NCBI GenBank assembly: GCA_947630595.1
Contig: CANRIG010000005.1
Coordinates: 1-64,000 of the forward strand
Origin: an uncultured Lachnospiraceae bacterium
GTDB lineage: Bacteria > Bacillota > Clostridia > Lachnospirales > Lachnospiraceae
Length of the DNA: 64,000 bases
Reading direction: 5' to 3'
Shown: positions 18,590-27,305 of the stretch, in pieces
Layout of the letters: every line of letters starts with the position of its first letter
How positions within the stretch are numbered: position 1 is the first letter of the stretch
Position numbers and translations under genes: made by a program
The notes under the pieces: generated by a model
The model's database searches: none
What the model was told of the DNA's origin: nothing
The model's input: only the letters and a program-made list of their open reading frames with translations

Positions 18590-19861
18590 TCAGTTTGCGT
18601 AGTAGTCGGCGATGACGGACTGCATTGCATCCGCGAAGCCTGCCGCGTCAAGCTGGCCCTGTGCGTACATGCCGAATACCTGGCCGGTTGCGTTCTGAGC
18701 AAGGCCCTCTTTCATGTTCAGCCAATGCCAAGCGGAGGTCTTGCCTGCTGCCTGGTAGTCGCTGATCGTCTGAGCGAACGGGTCGTTTGCCACGTAGGTG
18801 CAGGACTTGAACGGGCTTACGAAGCCTGCTTCCATAACCAGGACTTCCTGAGCCTCGTCCGTGGTCAGCCACTGCAGGAATGCCTCTGCCGCCTCAACGT
18901 TGCCGTCTTTGTAAACTGCCCACCAGGACGGGGAGTTCGTGAGGATGGTGTCCATTCCTTCCTCAAATGCGTACGGAACCATGCCGCACTTGAAGTTGCC
19001 TGCCGCCTCGTATGCCTCAGCGTCCGTGGAAGTCATGGTAGCGCCGATCCAGGAACCCTGGGTAACGAATGCGTACTTGCCGGATGCGAAGTTGAGGATC
19101 TGCTGATCGTATGTACCGGATACCAGAAGAGCCGGATCGGAGTACTGGTTCAGAAGGCCTACGAAGTCAGCGAATTCCGCCATACGGTCCATGTCGAGCT
19201 GGCCGCCGTCGTTGAGCATGTCGATGTAGGTGGTGTCGTCACGGTCAAGACCGCCGTCGATGTAGTTTGCAAACAGATGGTTGCCGGTAGACCAGTACAG
19301 GTTTACAACCTCTGCGCAGTAGCCGACGACTGCGTCGATGCCGAGCTCTTCCTTCATGCCGTCGATGGTTTCAAATGCCGCCTTGATCTCGTCCGGGCCG
19401 GTCAGGGTCGCCGGATCAACGCCTGCTTTTTCCAGGATGTCCGCATTGTATGCAAGGCCGACTGCCTCGGTCGTGTACGGGAAGCCGATGGTGCCCTGAT
19501 CGTCGATGTAAGCTGCATCCGTGTCAGAAGCCCACTCCTGATCGCTCATGTCAACCAGAAGGCCTTCCCAGTTTGCGAAGTCTGTCGCGCCGCCGTTTAC
19601 AAAGATATCCGGCATGTTGTCGCTCTGATAGTAGCCTTTCAGAGTACCCTGGATGTCGATGCCGCCGCCCATGGACTCGATCACAACGTCGACGCCAGTC
19701 TCTTCTTTGTACATCTCAGCCAGCTTTTTCAGCTGTGCGTCGATCTCGATCTTGCCGTTCACAAGACGAATCTCGTCTGCCATAGCAGATGTCCCGATTC
19801 CCGCTGTCACGGTCATGATCGCTGCCGCTGCTACCAACATTCTTGCCATTTTGTTTTTCAT
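18590..19861 (-). CDS. Sugar ABC transporter extracellular solute-binding protein
   Basis: A 423-residue binding protein of the MalE-like family (SBP_bac_1). The N-terminus is a signal sequence, MKNKMARMLVAAAAIMTVTA, ending in SAMA-D with no lipobox cysteine, so it appears to lack a classical lipid anchor. GGAAGG precedes the start. It captures the sugar for the MalF/MalG channel encoded downstream. Being first in the importer operon and separated from the permeases by a terminator-like hairpin fits its need for higher expression. The alpha-glucosidase upstream and 4-alpha-glucanotransferase suggest a maltodextrin-type ligand. Confidence 0.9.
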   Translation of the reverse strand: MKNKMARMLVAAAAIMTVTAGIGTSAMADEIRLVNGKIEIDAQLKKLAEMYKEETGVDVVIESMGGGIDIQGTLKGYYQSDNMPDIFVNGGATDFANWEGLLVDMSDQEWASDTDAAYIDDQGTIGFPYTTEAVGLAYNADILEKAGVDPATLTGPDEIKAAFETIDGMKEELGIDAVVGYCAEVVNLYWSTGNHLFANYIDGGLDRDDTTYIDMLNDGGQLDMDRMAEFADFVGLLNQYSDPALLVSGTYDQQILNFASGKYAFVTQGSWIGATMTSTDAEAYEAAGNFKCGMVPYAFEEGMDTILTNSPSWWAVYKDGNVEAAEAFLQWLTTDEAQEVLVMEAGFVSPFKSCTYVANDPFAQTISDYQAAGKTSAWHWLNMKEGLAQNATGQVFGMYAQGQLDAAGFADAMQSVIADYYAN

Positions 19862-19905
19862 AGTTTCTTTCCTTCCTTTCTTTATTTTTGGGTCGTGCCC
19901 TTTTT

Positions 19906-19924
19906 TATGTTAAAAAATATAACA
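19906..19924. promoter_or_regulatory. Inverted repeat upstream of the solute-binding-protein gene
   Basis: ATGTTA and TAACAT flank a 7-base AT spacer, 45 bases before the binding-protein start and downstream of the alpha-glucosidase. It could be an operator or part of a promoter; no clear -35/-10 pair was found. Confidence 0.35.
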
Positions 19925-19976
19925 TACGATGTAACCGTCATCCCGGACGGATTCCGCCCGCCCCGGGAGGCAAAGC

Positions 19977-21650
19977 TCATATCTCGTAAACCGCGCACTG
20001 CCATTTTTCCAGCGTCACCGTCTCCCCAAGCCGCGGAGCCTTTTCCGTATTCGCAATCAGCACCGCCTTCGGCCCGCCCGCAAGCTCCGCCGGGAGCTTA
20101 GCCTGCGTCTCCTGCGCCGAGAGGTTGCAGAGCACCAGCAGCCTGCGTCCGTCCAGACTGCGCGTGTAGGCATACACCGCCTCATGCTCCGGCAGCAGCA
20201 GCTCATAATCGCCGTAAACGATCAGATCCGACCACTCGCTGCGGCGTCGCAGCCCGATCAGCTTCTGGTAGTAATAAAATACGGAATCCGGATCCGCCAG
20301 CTCTTTTTCGGCGTTGATCTCCCGGTAATTCGGATTTACCATGATCCACGGCGTCCCCGACGTAAAGCCCGCGTTCGGCGAACCGTCCCACTGCATCGGC
20401 GTGCGCGCGTTGTCGCGGCTCTTGTATGCGATGCAGGAAAGCAGCTCCTGCGGCTCGCGCAGCCCCGCTTCCGTCAGCTCGCGGTAGGCGTTGATGCTCT
20501 CGATGTCGCGGTAATTTTCAATCGGCCCGAACGGGCAGTTGGTCATGCCCAGCTCCTCGCCCTGATATACGTAAGGCGTGCCCTGCATCATATGTAACAT
20601 TGTGGCGATGCACTTGGCCGACCGCGGCGACTCGTCGCCGAGCCTCGAGACCACCCGCGGCTGATCGTGATTGGAAAAGAAAATCGAGTTCCACGCCACG
20701 CCCGCCAGCTCCCGCTGCCACTTGGTCAGGTTCTCCTTCAGCGCCGGCAGGTAAATTTTATTCCGCGACCATTTATCGACCGCGCCTCCGTCCAGGCCCA
20801 CGTGCTCAAACTGGAACACCATGTTCAGCTCCGTGCCCTCAGCGTTGGCGTATTTCTTCGCTTCCTCCACCGTCACCCCGGCGGTCTCGCCCACCGTCAT
20901 GATGTCGTATCGGGAAAGGACTCTGCGGTTCATCTCCTGCAGGTACTCGTGCACATGCGGGCCGTTGCAGGTCATGCCGCTGCCCGCATAGAGCGCGCCC
21001 TCTGCAACCGTTCCGTCCGGCAGGCCCTCCGGCTTGGAAATCATGGAAATCACATCCATGCGGAAGCCGTCGATCCCTTTCTCGCACCACCAGGTCATCA
21101 TCTCAAACACCCGGTCGCGCACCTCGGGGTTGTCCCAGTTCAGATCCGGCTGCTTTTTGGAGAAGCAGTGCAGGTAATACATCTGCGTCGTCTCATCCCA
21201 CTCCCACGCGGAGCCGGAAAAGCAGCTGCCCCAGTTGTTGGGCTCCCTGCCGTCTTTCGCTTCTCTCCATATGTAGTAATCCCGTTTGGCATTCTCCCGG
21301 GAAGAACGGCTCTCCACAAACCAGGCGTGTTCGTCCGAGGTGTGGTTCACCACCAGGTCCATCACAATGCGGATGCCTCTCTGGTGCGCTTCCAGCAGCA
21401 GCTCGTCAAAATCCTCCATCGTCCCGAACTCGTCCATGATCGCCTGATAATCCGCGATGTCATAGCCGTTGTCGTCGTTCGGCGATTTGTAAACCGGGCT
21501 CATCCAGATCACGTTGATCCCGAGCTTCTGAAGATAATCCATCCGGCTGGTAATTCCTTTCAGGTCGCCGATGCCGTCCCCGTTGCTGTCACAAAATGAT
21601 CTCGGATATATCTGGTAAACCACGCTTTCCTTCCACCAGGCTCTCTTCAT
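19977..21650 (-). CDS. GH13 alpha-glucosidase
   Basis: A 557-residue cytosolic glucosidase, clearly related to but distinct from the GH13 enzyme at 14278. YQIYPRSFCDSNGDGIGDL (12-30), DLVVNH (98-103), nucleophile D199 in GFRMDV, acid E255 in VGET and D329 in SNHDQPR are all present. Start set at 21650, six bases after GGGGAGG; the open frame runs upstream through the promoter region. It precedes the importer operon on the same strand, so import and hydrolysis are probably co-regulated. Having two paralogous alpha-glucosidases suggests different linkage or chain-length preferences. Confidence 0.88.
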   Translation of the reverse strand: MKRAWWKESVVYQIYPRSFCDSNGDGIGDLKGITSRMDYLQKLGINVIWMSPVYKSPNDDNGYDIADYQAIMDEFGTMEDFDELLLEAHQRGIRIVMDLVVNHTSDEHAWFVESRSSRENAKRDYYIWREAKDGREPNNWGSCFSGSAWEWDETTQMYYLHCFSKKQPDLNWDNPEVRDRVFEMMTWWCEKGIDGFRMDVISMISKPEGLPDGTVAEGALYAGSGMTCNGPHVHEYLQEMNRRVLSRYDIMTVGETAGVTVEEAKKYANAEGTELNMVFQFEHVGLDGGAVDKWSRNKIYLPALKENLTKWQRELAGVAWNSIFFSNHDQPRVVSRLGDESPRSAKCIATMLHMMQGTPYVYQGEELGMTNCPFGPIENYRDIESINAYRELTEAGLREPQELLSCIAYKSRDNARTPMQWDGSPNAGFTSGTPWIMVNPNYREINAEKELADPDSVFYYYQKLIGLRRRSEWSDLIVYGDYELLLPEHEAVYAYTRSLDGRRLLVLCNLSAQETQAKLPAELAGGPKAVLIANTEKAPRLGETVTLEKWQCAVYEI

Positions 21651-21726
21651 GATCATCCTCCCCGCCTCTCTGAAATCCCTTTTTCTGCCTGTATTTTCGG
21701 CAATTTGCCCCATAACGTATAAATAT

Positions 21727-21772
21727 ACTATATCAAGGCCGTACATGTTCCGCAACACGTTTCCTAGGAAAC
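21727..21772 (-). promoter_or_regulatory. Predicted promoter and 14-bp palindrome before the GH13 gene
   Basis: On the minus strand TTGCGG (21750-21755), a 17-base spacer and TATAGT (21727-21732). Just upstream lies a perfect 14-bp palindrome, GTTTCCTAGGAAAC (21759-21772). Position upstream of -35 suits an activator or upstream operator. Confidence 0.5.
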
Positions 21773-21871
21773 TTAAAAAATCAACAAATTTTCATTCTTG
21801 TTTTTGTGCATTTTGCTAAATTAGATTTTTTGTGTTTTTCACTGTTCACAAAGCTGCATAGCCGCGTACCG

Positions 21872-22942
21872 TCAGCTCCGCCTCTGCACCGAGTCGCGTA
21901 TCGTCAGCCGCACAGGGTCGAACACGTACATCTCCGGGAGGGTCTCGCCCTCGATCATCCGCCGCAGCCGCTCAAAGGCCATGATTCCTTTCGCCGTCAC
22001 ATCCTGGTGCACCGTCGTCAGCCGCGGCCGGACGTATTCCGCGTAAACGCAGTCGTCGAATCCGACCACCGACACCTGCTTCGGCACCTGAATCCCGCGG
22101 TCATGGAGGAAGTTAATCATCTCGATCGCGTTGTAATCCGAGCCGAAGCCCAGTCCGCCCGCCTCCAGAATCTGCGGCAGCATGTGTTCATACCGGCGCT
22201 TTCTGGCCTGCGCGTCCTGCGGAACCACGATAAAGCGCCGGATGCTGCAGAACCCGCCCCGCGACTCCATCGCCGCTTTGAAGCCCTGCCACCGCTTTTC
22301 ATTGCAGAGCCCGGCGAACGCCTTGTCGGAACGCAGCTTGTGCACCTCCTCGTTCGGCAGCACGCGCGTCTCCTCCGCGATAAACAGCGCCTCGGGGTAG
22401 CCCATCTCCAGCAGGTATGACCCCATCTGGAAGCCGCCGCCGTAATCGTCGATGCCCACGTTCTGATAGTCGTATTCCTGTTTCAGTGTATAAGTATCGA
22501 CCAGCACCGCTTTTTTATTCAGCCGCCGGCGCAGCCTGCGGTAGCGCCCCTCCGAGTAGCCGATCAGCACCAGCCCGTCCACGTTCCACTGGGAAGCAAT
22601 CTCCAGCACGCGTTCCTCCGAGCCGCCGCCGATAACCATCACATAATAGCCTTTCTTTTCCGCCTGATTCTGGACGGCCGCCAGCAGTTCCCCGATGAAA
22701 GAATCCATCGTCGCCGGGTAGCCGTGCGTATAATCGTAGCCGGTCACAAAGCCGATAATCCGCGAGCCCTTCCCCGCGGACATCAGCGGGCCGGTATTCG
22801 GCCGGTACTCGTTTTCCTCAAGAATTTTTTTAATTCTGTCCACAGTCGCCTGTGAAACCTTTTTCGTGTTTCCGTGAAGCACATTGGACACGGTCGTCCG
22901 GCTGACGCCGGCCATCTCCGCAATATCCTGAAGCCGAATCAT
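21872..22942 (-). CDS. LacI family transcriptional regulator of the maltodextrin locus
   Basis: A 356-residue repressor. The N-terminal helix-turn-helix IRLQDIAEMAGVSRTTVSNVLHG and hinge RIKKILEENEYRPN are followed by a periplasmic-binding-like sensor domain (about 60-340) that should bind a sugar. GGGAG lies 8 bases before the ATG at 22942; the open frame extends further without a ribosome site. It follows the 4-alpha-glucanotransferase gene by 19 bases and is co-transcribed with it. The CG-centred repeats at 24538-24573 at the operon promoter are its most likely operator, giving autoregulation. Confidence 0.88.
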   Translation of the reverse strand: MIRLQDIAEMAGVSRTTVSNVLHGNTKKVSQATVDRIKKILEENEYRPNTGPLMSAGKGSRIIGFVTGYDYTHGYPATMDSFIGELLAAVQNQAEKKGYYVMVIGGGSEERVLEIASQWNVDGLVLIGYSEGRYRRLRRRLNKKAVLVDTYTLKQEYDYQNVGIDDYGGGFQMGSYLLEMGYPEALFIAEETRVLPNEEVHKLRSDKAFAGLCNEKRWQGFKAAMESRGGFCSIRRFIVVPQDAQARKRRYEHMLPQILEAGGLGFGSDYNAIEMINFLHDRGIQVPKQVSVVGFDDCVYAEYVRPRLTTVHQDVTAKGIMAFERLRRMIEGETLPEMYVFDPVRLTIRDSVQRRS

Positions 22943-22961
22943 AACTCTTACTCCCGCTGAC

Positions 22962-24452
22962 CTACAGCCGCCCGTACCTCGCGGCAATATCCCGGATTCG
23001 CCCGATCAGCTCCTCCGTCAGTTCGCCCTTTCTCAGTCTCCACTTCCAGTTTTTCCCGAGTGTGGACGGCTGATTCATCCTGCATGTGTTGTCATAGCCA
23101 AAGTAGTCCTGCAGCGGGATGACACAGAGCGCCGAAACGCTGCCCATTGCGGTACAGATCATATCCCAGTATATTTCTTCATCGCTGTCCCGGAAATTGT
23201 TCAGGTAGCCCCGCACCATCCGCCGCTCCTGCGGGCGGATGCCGGCAAACCATCCGGTCAGCGTCTCATTGTCGTGCGTGCCGGTGTACACCACGCTGTT
23301 CACCGGATAATTATGCGGCAGGTAATCGTTGGCGCTGCCTGTATCCCGGGAATCAAACGCAAATTCCAGCACCTTCATGCCCGGAAAACCGGTGTCGCGC
23401 ACCAGCCGGCGGACCGAATCGGTCACATAGCCGAGATCCTCCGCGATCACCTCCCGCTCTCCCAGGCGCTCGCGCATCCTGCGGAAGAAATCCATCCCCG
23501 GCCCCCTTTCCCAGTGGCCTGCGTGCGCCGTGGCGTCGCCGAAGGGAATGGAAAAATATTCGTCAAATCCGCGGAAATGGTCGATCCGCAGCACGTCGTA
23601 CAGCTGGTAGCAGTAGCTGAGGCGGCGCATCCACCAGTCATAGCCGGTCTCCCGGTGGTAATCCCAGCGGTAAAGCGGATTGCCCCAGACCTGGCCGTCC
23701 GCCGCGAAGCCGTCCGGCGGGCATCCCGCCACCGCCTCCGGCCGGTATTCCGCGTCAAACTGGAACAGCTGCGGGTTGGCCCAGGTATCCGCGCTGTCGA
23801 ACGCGACGTAAATCGGAATGTCGCCGATGATGCGGATGCCGTTCTGGTTCGCGTACTCCTTGAGCCGGCGCCACTGCTTCAGAAAGACGTACTGTATGTA
23901 TTCATAAAATTCAATATCGAAGTATAATTCCCGCTGGTAATAATCCATGGAATAGGGCCAGCGCTTGCGGATATCCTCCGGCCACTGATCCCAACTGCGG
24001 CCGCCGAAGCGGTTCTTCACCGCCATGAAAATGGCGTAGTCGCGCACCCAGCCGCCGTTTTCCTCCATGAAACGCTGAAACCCCGTGTCCTCGCTGATCC
24101 TGCTGCGCTCGTACGCCCTGCGCAGCAGCGGGAACCTGGCCGCATACAGCTTCCCGTAGTCCACGCGCCCGGGATCTCTGCCGAAGTCCGCCGCCTCGCA
24201 CTCCTCCCGCGTCAGCACGCCCTCCTCCGTCAGCTCCTCGAGGCTGATAAAATACGGATTCCCAGCAAAGGTGGAAAACGACTGGTACGGGGAATCCCCG
24301 TAGCTCGTGGGGCCCAGCGGAAGAATCTGCCAGTATTTCTGGCCCGCCGCCTTCAGCTGGTCGACAAATTCATATGCACTTTCTGAAAAGCAGCCGATGC
24401 CGTACCGGGACGGGAGGCTGCTGACCGGTAATAAAATGCCGCTGGCTCTCAT
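22962..24452 (-). CDS. malQ: 4-alpha-glucanotransferase (amylomaltase)
   Basis: A 496-residue GH77 enzyme that transfers alpha-1,4-glucan chains between maltodextrins and frees glucose. Seen are the opening RASGILLPVSSLPSRYGIG, SPYQSFSTFAGNPYFIS, the nucleophile segment LRIDHFRGFDEYF, the acid in IAEDLGYVT and THDNETL. The length is typical. Start at 24452, with AAAGGAG before it. The start region has been copied: two further copies of the first ~35 bases lie upstream. It is first in an operon with the LacI gene. Confidence 0.93.
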   Translation of the reverse strand: MRASGILLPVSSLPSRYGIGCFSESAYEFVDQLKAAGQKYWQILPLGPTSYGDSPYQSFSTFAGNPYFISLEELTEEGVLTREECEAADFGRDPGRVDYGKLYAARFPLLRRAYERSRISEDTGFQRFMEENGGWVRDYAIFMAVKNRFGGRSWDQWPEDIRKRWPYSMDYYQRELYFDIEFYEYIQYVFLKQWRRLKEYANQNGIRIIGDIPIYVAFDSADTWANPQLFQFDAEYRPEAVAGCPPDGFAADGQVWGNPLYRWDYHRETGYDWWMRRLSYCYQLYDVLRIDHFRGFDEYFSIPFGDATAHAGHWERGPGMDFFRRMRERLGEREVIAEDLGYVTDSVRRLVRDTGFPGMKVLEFAFDSRDTGSANDYLPHNYPVNSVVYTGTHDNETLTGWFAGIRPQERRMVRGYLNNFRDSDEEIYWDMICTAMGSVSALCVIPLQDYFGYDNTCRMNQPSTLGKNWKWRLRKGELTEELIGRIRDIAARYGRL

Positions 24453-24532
24453 TCTCGCTCCTTTCATAAAATGCCGCTGGCTCTTATCTTGCGCTTCCTT
24501 CATAAAGTGCCGCCGGCTCTCATTTCCCGTTT
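24430..24532 (-). repeat. Triplicated 35-bp segment spanning the malQ start
   Basis: Three tandem copies of about 35 bp. The proximal one carries the real ATG and first codons (ATGAGAGCCAGCGGCATTTT). The two upstream copies are diverged; the most distal keeps an ATGAGAGCC. The copies multiply the start context within the 5' leader. Confidence 0.8.
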
Positions 24533-24537
24533 TTTAT

Positions 24538-24573
24538 GGAAACGTTGTCGGTAACGTTATCGGTAACGTTTCC
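24538..24573. promoter_or_regulatory. Operator with three AACGTT cores before malQ-lacI
   Basis: AACGTT occurs three times with exact 12-bp spacing, separated by GTCGGT and ATCGGT, and the whole is bounded by GGAA and TTCC to give an overall inverted repeat. A CG-centred palindrome is typical of LacI-family operators. It lies just downstream of the predicted promoter, where binding would repress. Confidence 0.7.
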
Positions 24574-24585
24574 AATTTTGCTGTT

Positions 24586-24614
24586 ATCATACTCCATGCA
24601 CGACCGTTTGACAA
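24586..24614 (-). promoter_or_regulatory. Predicted promoter of the malQ-lacI operon
   Basis: On the minus strand TTGTCA (24609-24614), a 17-base spacer and TATGAT (24586-24591). The AACGTT operator begins 13 bases downstream. Confidence 0.65.
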
Positions 24615-24714
24615 GTATTTTTTGAGATCAGCGGGGATTTTTGTGGATTGTATCCAATTTTAAGATGGGATTTTTGTGCAGATTGTACGAGACTTGGGCT
24701 ATTGCAAATATGAC

Positions 24715-24837
24715 GGGCTCGGCGCAGTCCGGTTGTACACATGTCTGAGACAGATGTCTGATCTGAGGCGGATATCATCCGCCGCAGGCAGACAGATGTA
24801 ACGAAGACTAAGTGTACAACCGGACTGTGCCGAGCCC
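24715..24837. repeat. 123-bp foldback element (MITE-like or structured RNA)
   Basis: The 26-bp ends 24715-24740 and 24812-24837 are inverted copies with one mismatch, and weaker complementarity continues for about 15 bases outside. Inside lies a further hairpin, GGCGGAT-ATC-ATCCGCC, plus shorter ACAGATGTCTG/CAGACAGATGT matches. There is no coding potential. It sits between the SH3 gene and the malQ promoter. No T-tract follows the outer stem, so a simple terminator is less likely. Confidence 0.7.
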
Positions 24838-24874
24838 TATCGTATCTTGCGACAATCCCCTGATTCGCAGGCCC

Positions 24875-25837
24875 TCACTCACTGATAATGACAAGGCTGT
24901 CTTCTACCTCAGAGACATCATTCAGCATGGAAAGATACAGGGCGCAGTTTTCTTCATCATTCGGATTGGCCCGAAAATCCGTGGGCTGCCGCAGATAATA
25001 ATTGTAGCCGTCCGTGTAGTCCAAAAATGTCGCTTCACTGTAATCCGAAGAACCCGTACTGCGGTAAATGGAACACAGGAAGCCGTCCTCCGCACCCGGC
25101 GCATTTTTTACCGCCGTGCAGTAAAAGTCAATCCGGTCTTCATAATAATTATACGTGATGCCGGGCAGCCAGGAATCCGGGATCAGAAAACTGATATATC
25201 TGGTGGAAAAGATCTGATTGTCCATATCGCAGACCAGCGTCGTGCTGATGCCTCCGACAGAATTATCGGAATAATAGGAATTGTTTCCGTCTTCCCCTGT
25301 CTTCTGCAGATAATTGCAGTCTGCATAGCCGCTGCTGAGCAAATCCAGAGAATACACCAGCCAGTATCTGGAATCCTCGCTGTTCAGCACCAGAACGCTG
25401 TCGCCGGTATAAAGCTTGCCGATCTCATTGGAAGCGTCATACTCCTTTGCCGAGCGCAGCGCCAGATAGCCCTCGTCCACTTTCGCTTCATAATAATTGT
25501 CCTGCACCAGGCCTTCATACTGCAGGTAATCGCTGTTCACGTAACCCGTCTGCTTCAGGGAATAAGAGTAAACAAAATAATATCCGTCCGTCTCCGACAA
25601 GGACTCCAGATGCACTACCTTATCGCCCGTATATAGCTTGCCGATCTCATTGGAGGCGTCATAAGCCTGCGCATTGCGCAGCGCCAGATACCCGTCCACA
25701 TGAACCGAATACCAGCCGATTCCCTTGGCGGACGCTTCCGCATGCACCGGCTGCCATGCGGCCGCCAGCAGCACCGCAAACAATCCCAGCACAGCCTGCC
25801 TCCATAATCCGGATAACTTACAGCATAGTTTCTTCAT
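24875..25837 (-). CDS. Secreted protein with two SH3-like repeats
   Basis: A 320-residue protein with a signal peptide (MKKLCCKLSGLWRQAVLGLF... ending PVHAEA). Residues about 38-105 and 112-175 are two close repeats with the pattern GYLALRxAxxYDASNEIGKL followed by YTGDxV and a Tyr-rich end, typical of bacterial SH3 domains that bind cell wall. The C-terminal 130 residues are unrecognised and Tyr-rich. AGGAG lies 9 bases upstream of the chosen start. It begins 17 bases after a solute-binding-protein gene and is third in a block with a hybrid histidine kinase, suggesting an extracellular sensory or wall-attached role. Confidence 0.8.
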   Translation of the reverse strand: MKKLCCKLSGLWRQAVLGLFAVLLAAAWQPVHAEASAKGIGWYSVHVDGYLALRNAQAYDASNEIGKLYTGDKVVHLESLSETDGYYFVYSYSLKQTGYVNSDYLQYEGLVQDNYYEAKVDEGYLALRSAKEYDASNEIGKLYTGDSVLVLNSEDSRYWLVYSLDLLSSGYADCNYLQKTGEDGNNSYYSDNSVGGISTTLVCDMDNQIFSTRYISFLIPDSWLPGITYNYYEDRIDFYCTAVKNAPGAEDGFLCSIYRSTGSSDYSEATFLDYTDGYNYYLRQPTDFRANPNDEENCALYLSMLNDVSEVEDSLVIISE

Positions 25838-25853
25838 AACCGTCCTCTCCTTT

Positions 25854-27236
25854 CTAATTTTCATCCGCAGTTTCCTGCGTCACGTTCTTCTCGAAATCTT
25901 CCACCGCCTCCTGCACCGGCGTCCCGTTTCCGATCTCCTGGAGCATGTTCCACCAGGCGGCGCGGGCGTCGACCCAGCCGGGCGTAATCTGATAGTAGTC
26001 GCCCAGATACTGCTGGAAGATGGAATATTCCGTCATCAGCTCGTCGTTTTCGTAGATGTTCGGTATATCGCGCACCGGCCAGAAAGTGGTGGCCAGCACG
26101 GCCTGCGTGTACTGCGACTCGTTCTCCGTCAGGAAGCGGATGAAGGTCTTGGCCGCCTCGATCCGCTCTGCATCGCCGTTGTCGAAGACGCCGAAGCCCC
26201 AGATGCCGCCCTGCAGGTTGAAATCGCCGTCATCGGTCGGAAAAGCCATCGGGAAAATGTCAAAATTCAGGTTCGGATTGCTGATGGTCTGGGTGATCTC
26301 CTGGCCCACGTTCCAGCAGAAGCCCATCGCCAGCTCGCCGCTGCAGAATTTTTTGATCTCGTCCGTGCCCACCATCGTCCCGTCAAAGTCAATGCCCTCC
26401 ATATCCTTCAAAAGCTCCAGCGCCTTGACGTTTTCCGGGCTGTTGACCGTATAGCGGGTGTGCTCCGGGTCGGTAAACGTACCGCTGTAGAGATTATTGA
26501 CCAGCGCGCGGGTGCCCTGGTCGCCGCCCTGTCCGGCGCAGTATACCGCGGCGACCTGCTCGACGCCGTAAGCGCGCAGCGCCTCCACCGCCGCGATAAA
26601 ATCCTCCGTGCTCCAGGTGTGGGTTTCCTCGTCCACGTACTGCCAGGCGCCCGCGGCCTCAAACAGATCGCGGTTGACGGCCATGCAGTGTGTCGTCATA
26701 CACAGCGGATAAATATAATAGTTCCCGTCACTGCAGCGGCAGGCCGCCTCCACCGATTCATAAATGTCCTTCGCGGTCTCGCTCTCCCAGAGGTCGCTCA
26801 GATCGGCCATGAGGCCGCGGGCGCCCCAGTTGGCCGTCAGCCGCTCCGGGCCCTCCACGACGATGTCCGGCGTTTCGCCGGCGGCGATGGCTTCCTCCAC
26901 CTCAGCATCCCCGTTCGCGTAATCCAGCGTGCGCAGCGTCACCTCGATATCAGGGCAGGCGCGGTGGAACGCGCTCACCAGCGGAGAGATGGTACTGCTG
27001 CTGCCCCAGCCGCCGATCGGGTAAACCCAGAGGGTCAGTTCGATCTCGTCCGCATCCTCCGCCGGCGCGCCGTCCGTCTCCGCCGCTTCTGTTTCTCCGC
27101 CGGCATTTTCCGCCGTTTTCTGCCCGCCGCATCCGGTCAGGCCCAACAACAGCGCCGCCGCCAGCAGCCATGCCGTCTTCCGCCGCCAGGGCCACAGCTT
27201 TTGACGGTCTGTCCTCCCTGCAAATTCACATTTCAT
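25854..27236 (-). CDS. Extracellular solute-binding lipoprotein
   Basis: A 460-residue binding protein of the sugar SBP_bac_1 type. The signal peptide ends in a clear lipobox, LGLTGC, so it should be lipid-anchored outside the cell. A Glu/Ala-rich linker follows, then the two-lobed domain. Start chosen at 27236 after GGAGGGGAGTGGGAGA; an ATG seven codons earlier is possible. No permease genes adjoin. It lies 69 bases after a hybrid histidine kinase and just before the SH3 protein, so it may present a ligand to the kinase rather than, or as well as, to a transporter. Confidence 0.85.
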   Translation of the reverse strand: MKCEFAGRTDRQKLWPWRRKTAWLLAAALLLGLTGCGGQKTAENAGGETEAAETDGAPAEDADEIELTLWVYPIGGWGSSSTISPLVSAFHRACPDIEVTLRTLDYANGDAEVEEAIAAGETPDIVVEGPERLTANWGARGLMADLSDLWESETAKDIYESVEAACRCSDGNYYIYPLCMTTHCMAVNRDLFEAAGAWQYVDEETHTWSTEDFIAAVEALRAYGVEQVAAVYCAGQGGDQGTRALVNNLYSGTFTDPEHTRYTVNSPENVKALELLKDMEGIDFDGTMVGTDEIKKFCSGELAMGFCWNVGQEITQTISNPNLNFDIFPMAFPTDDGDFNLQGGIWGFGVFDNGDAERIEAAKTFIRFLTENESQYTQAVLATTFWPVRDIPNIYENDELMTEYSIFQQYLGDYYQITPGWVDARAAWWNMLQEIGNGTPVQEAVEDFEKNVTQETADEN

Positions 27237-27305
27237 TCTCCCACTCCCCTCCTTCATGTTCCCGTGCGCATATTTTTGTATGTCATAGCGTCCTGCTATT
27301 ACATT

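Noticed and set aside
23274..23927. Plus-strand 217-codon frame inside malQ
   Set aside because: High-GC antisense shadow with no ribosome site; malQ motifs are complete on the other strand.
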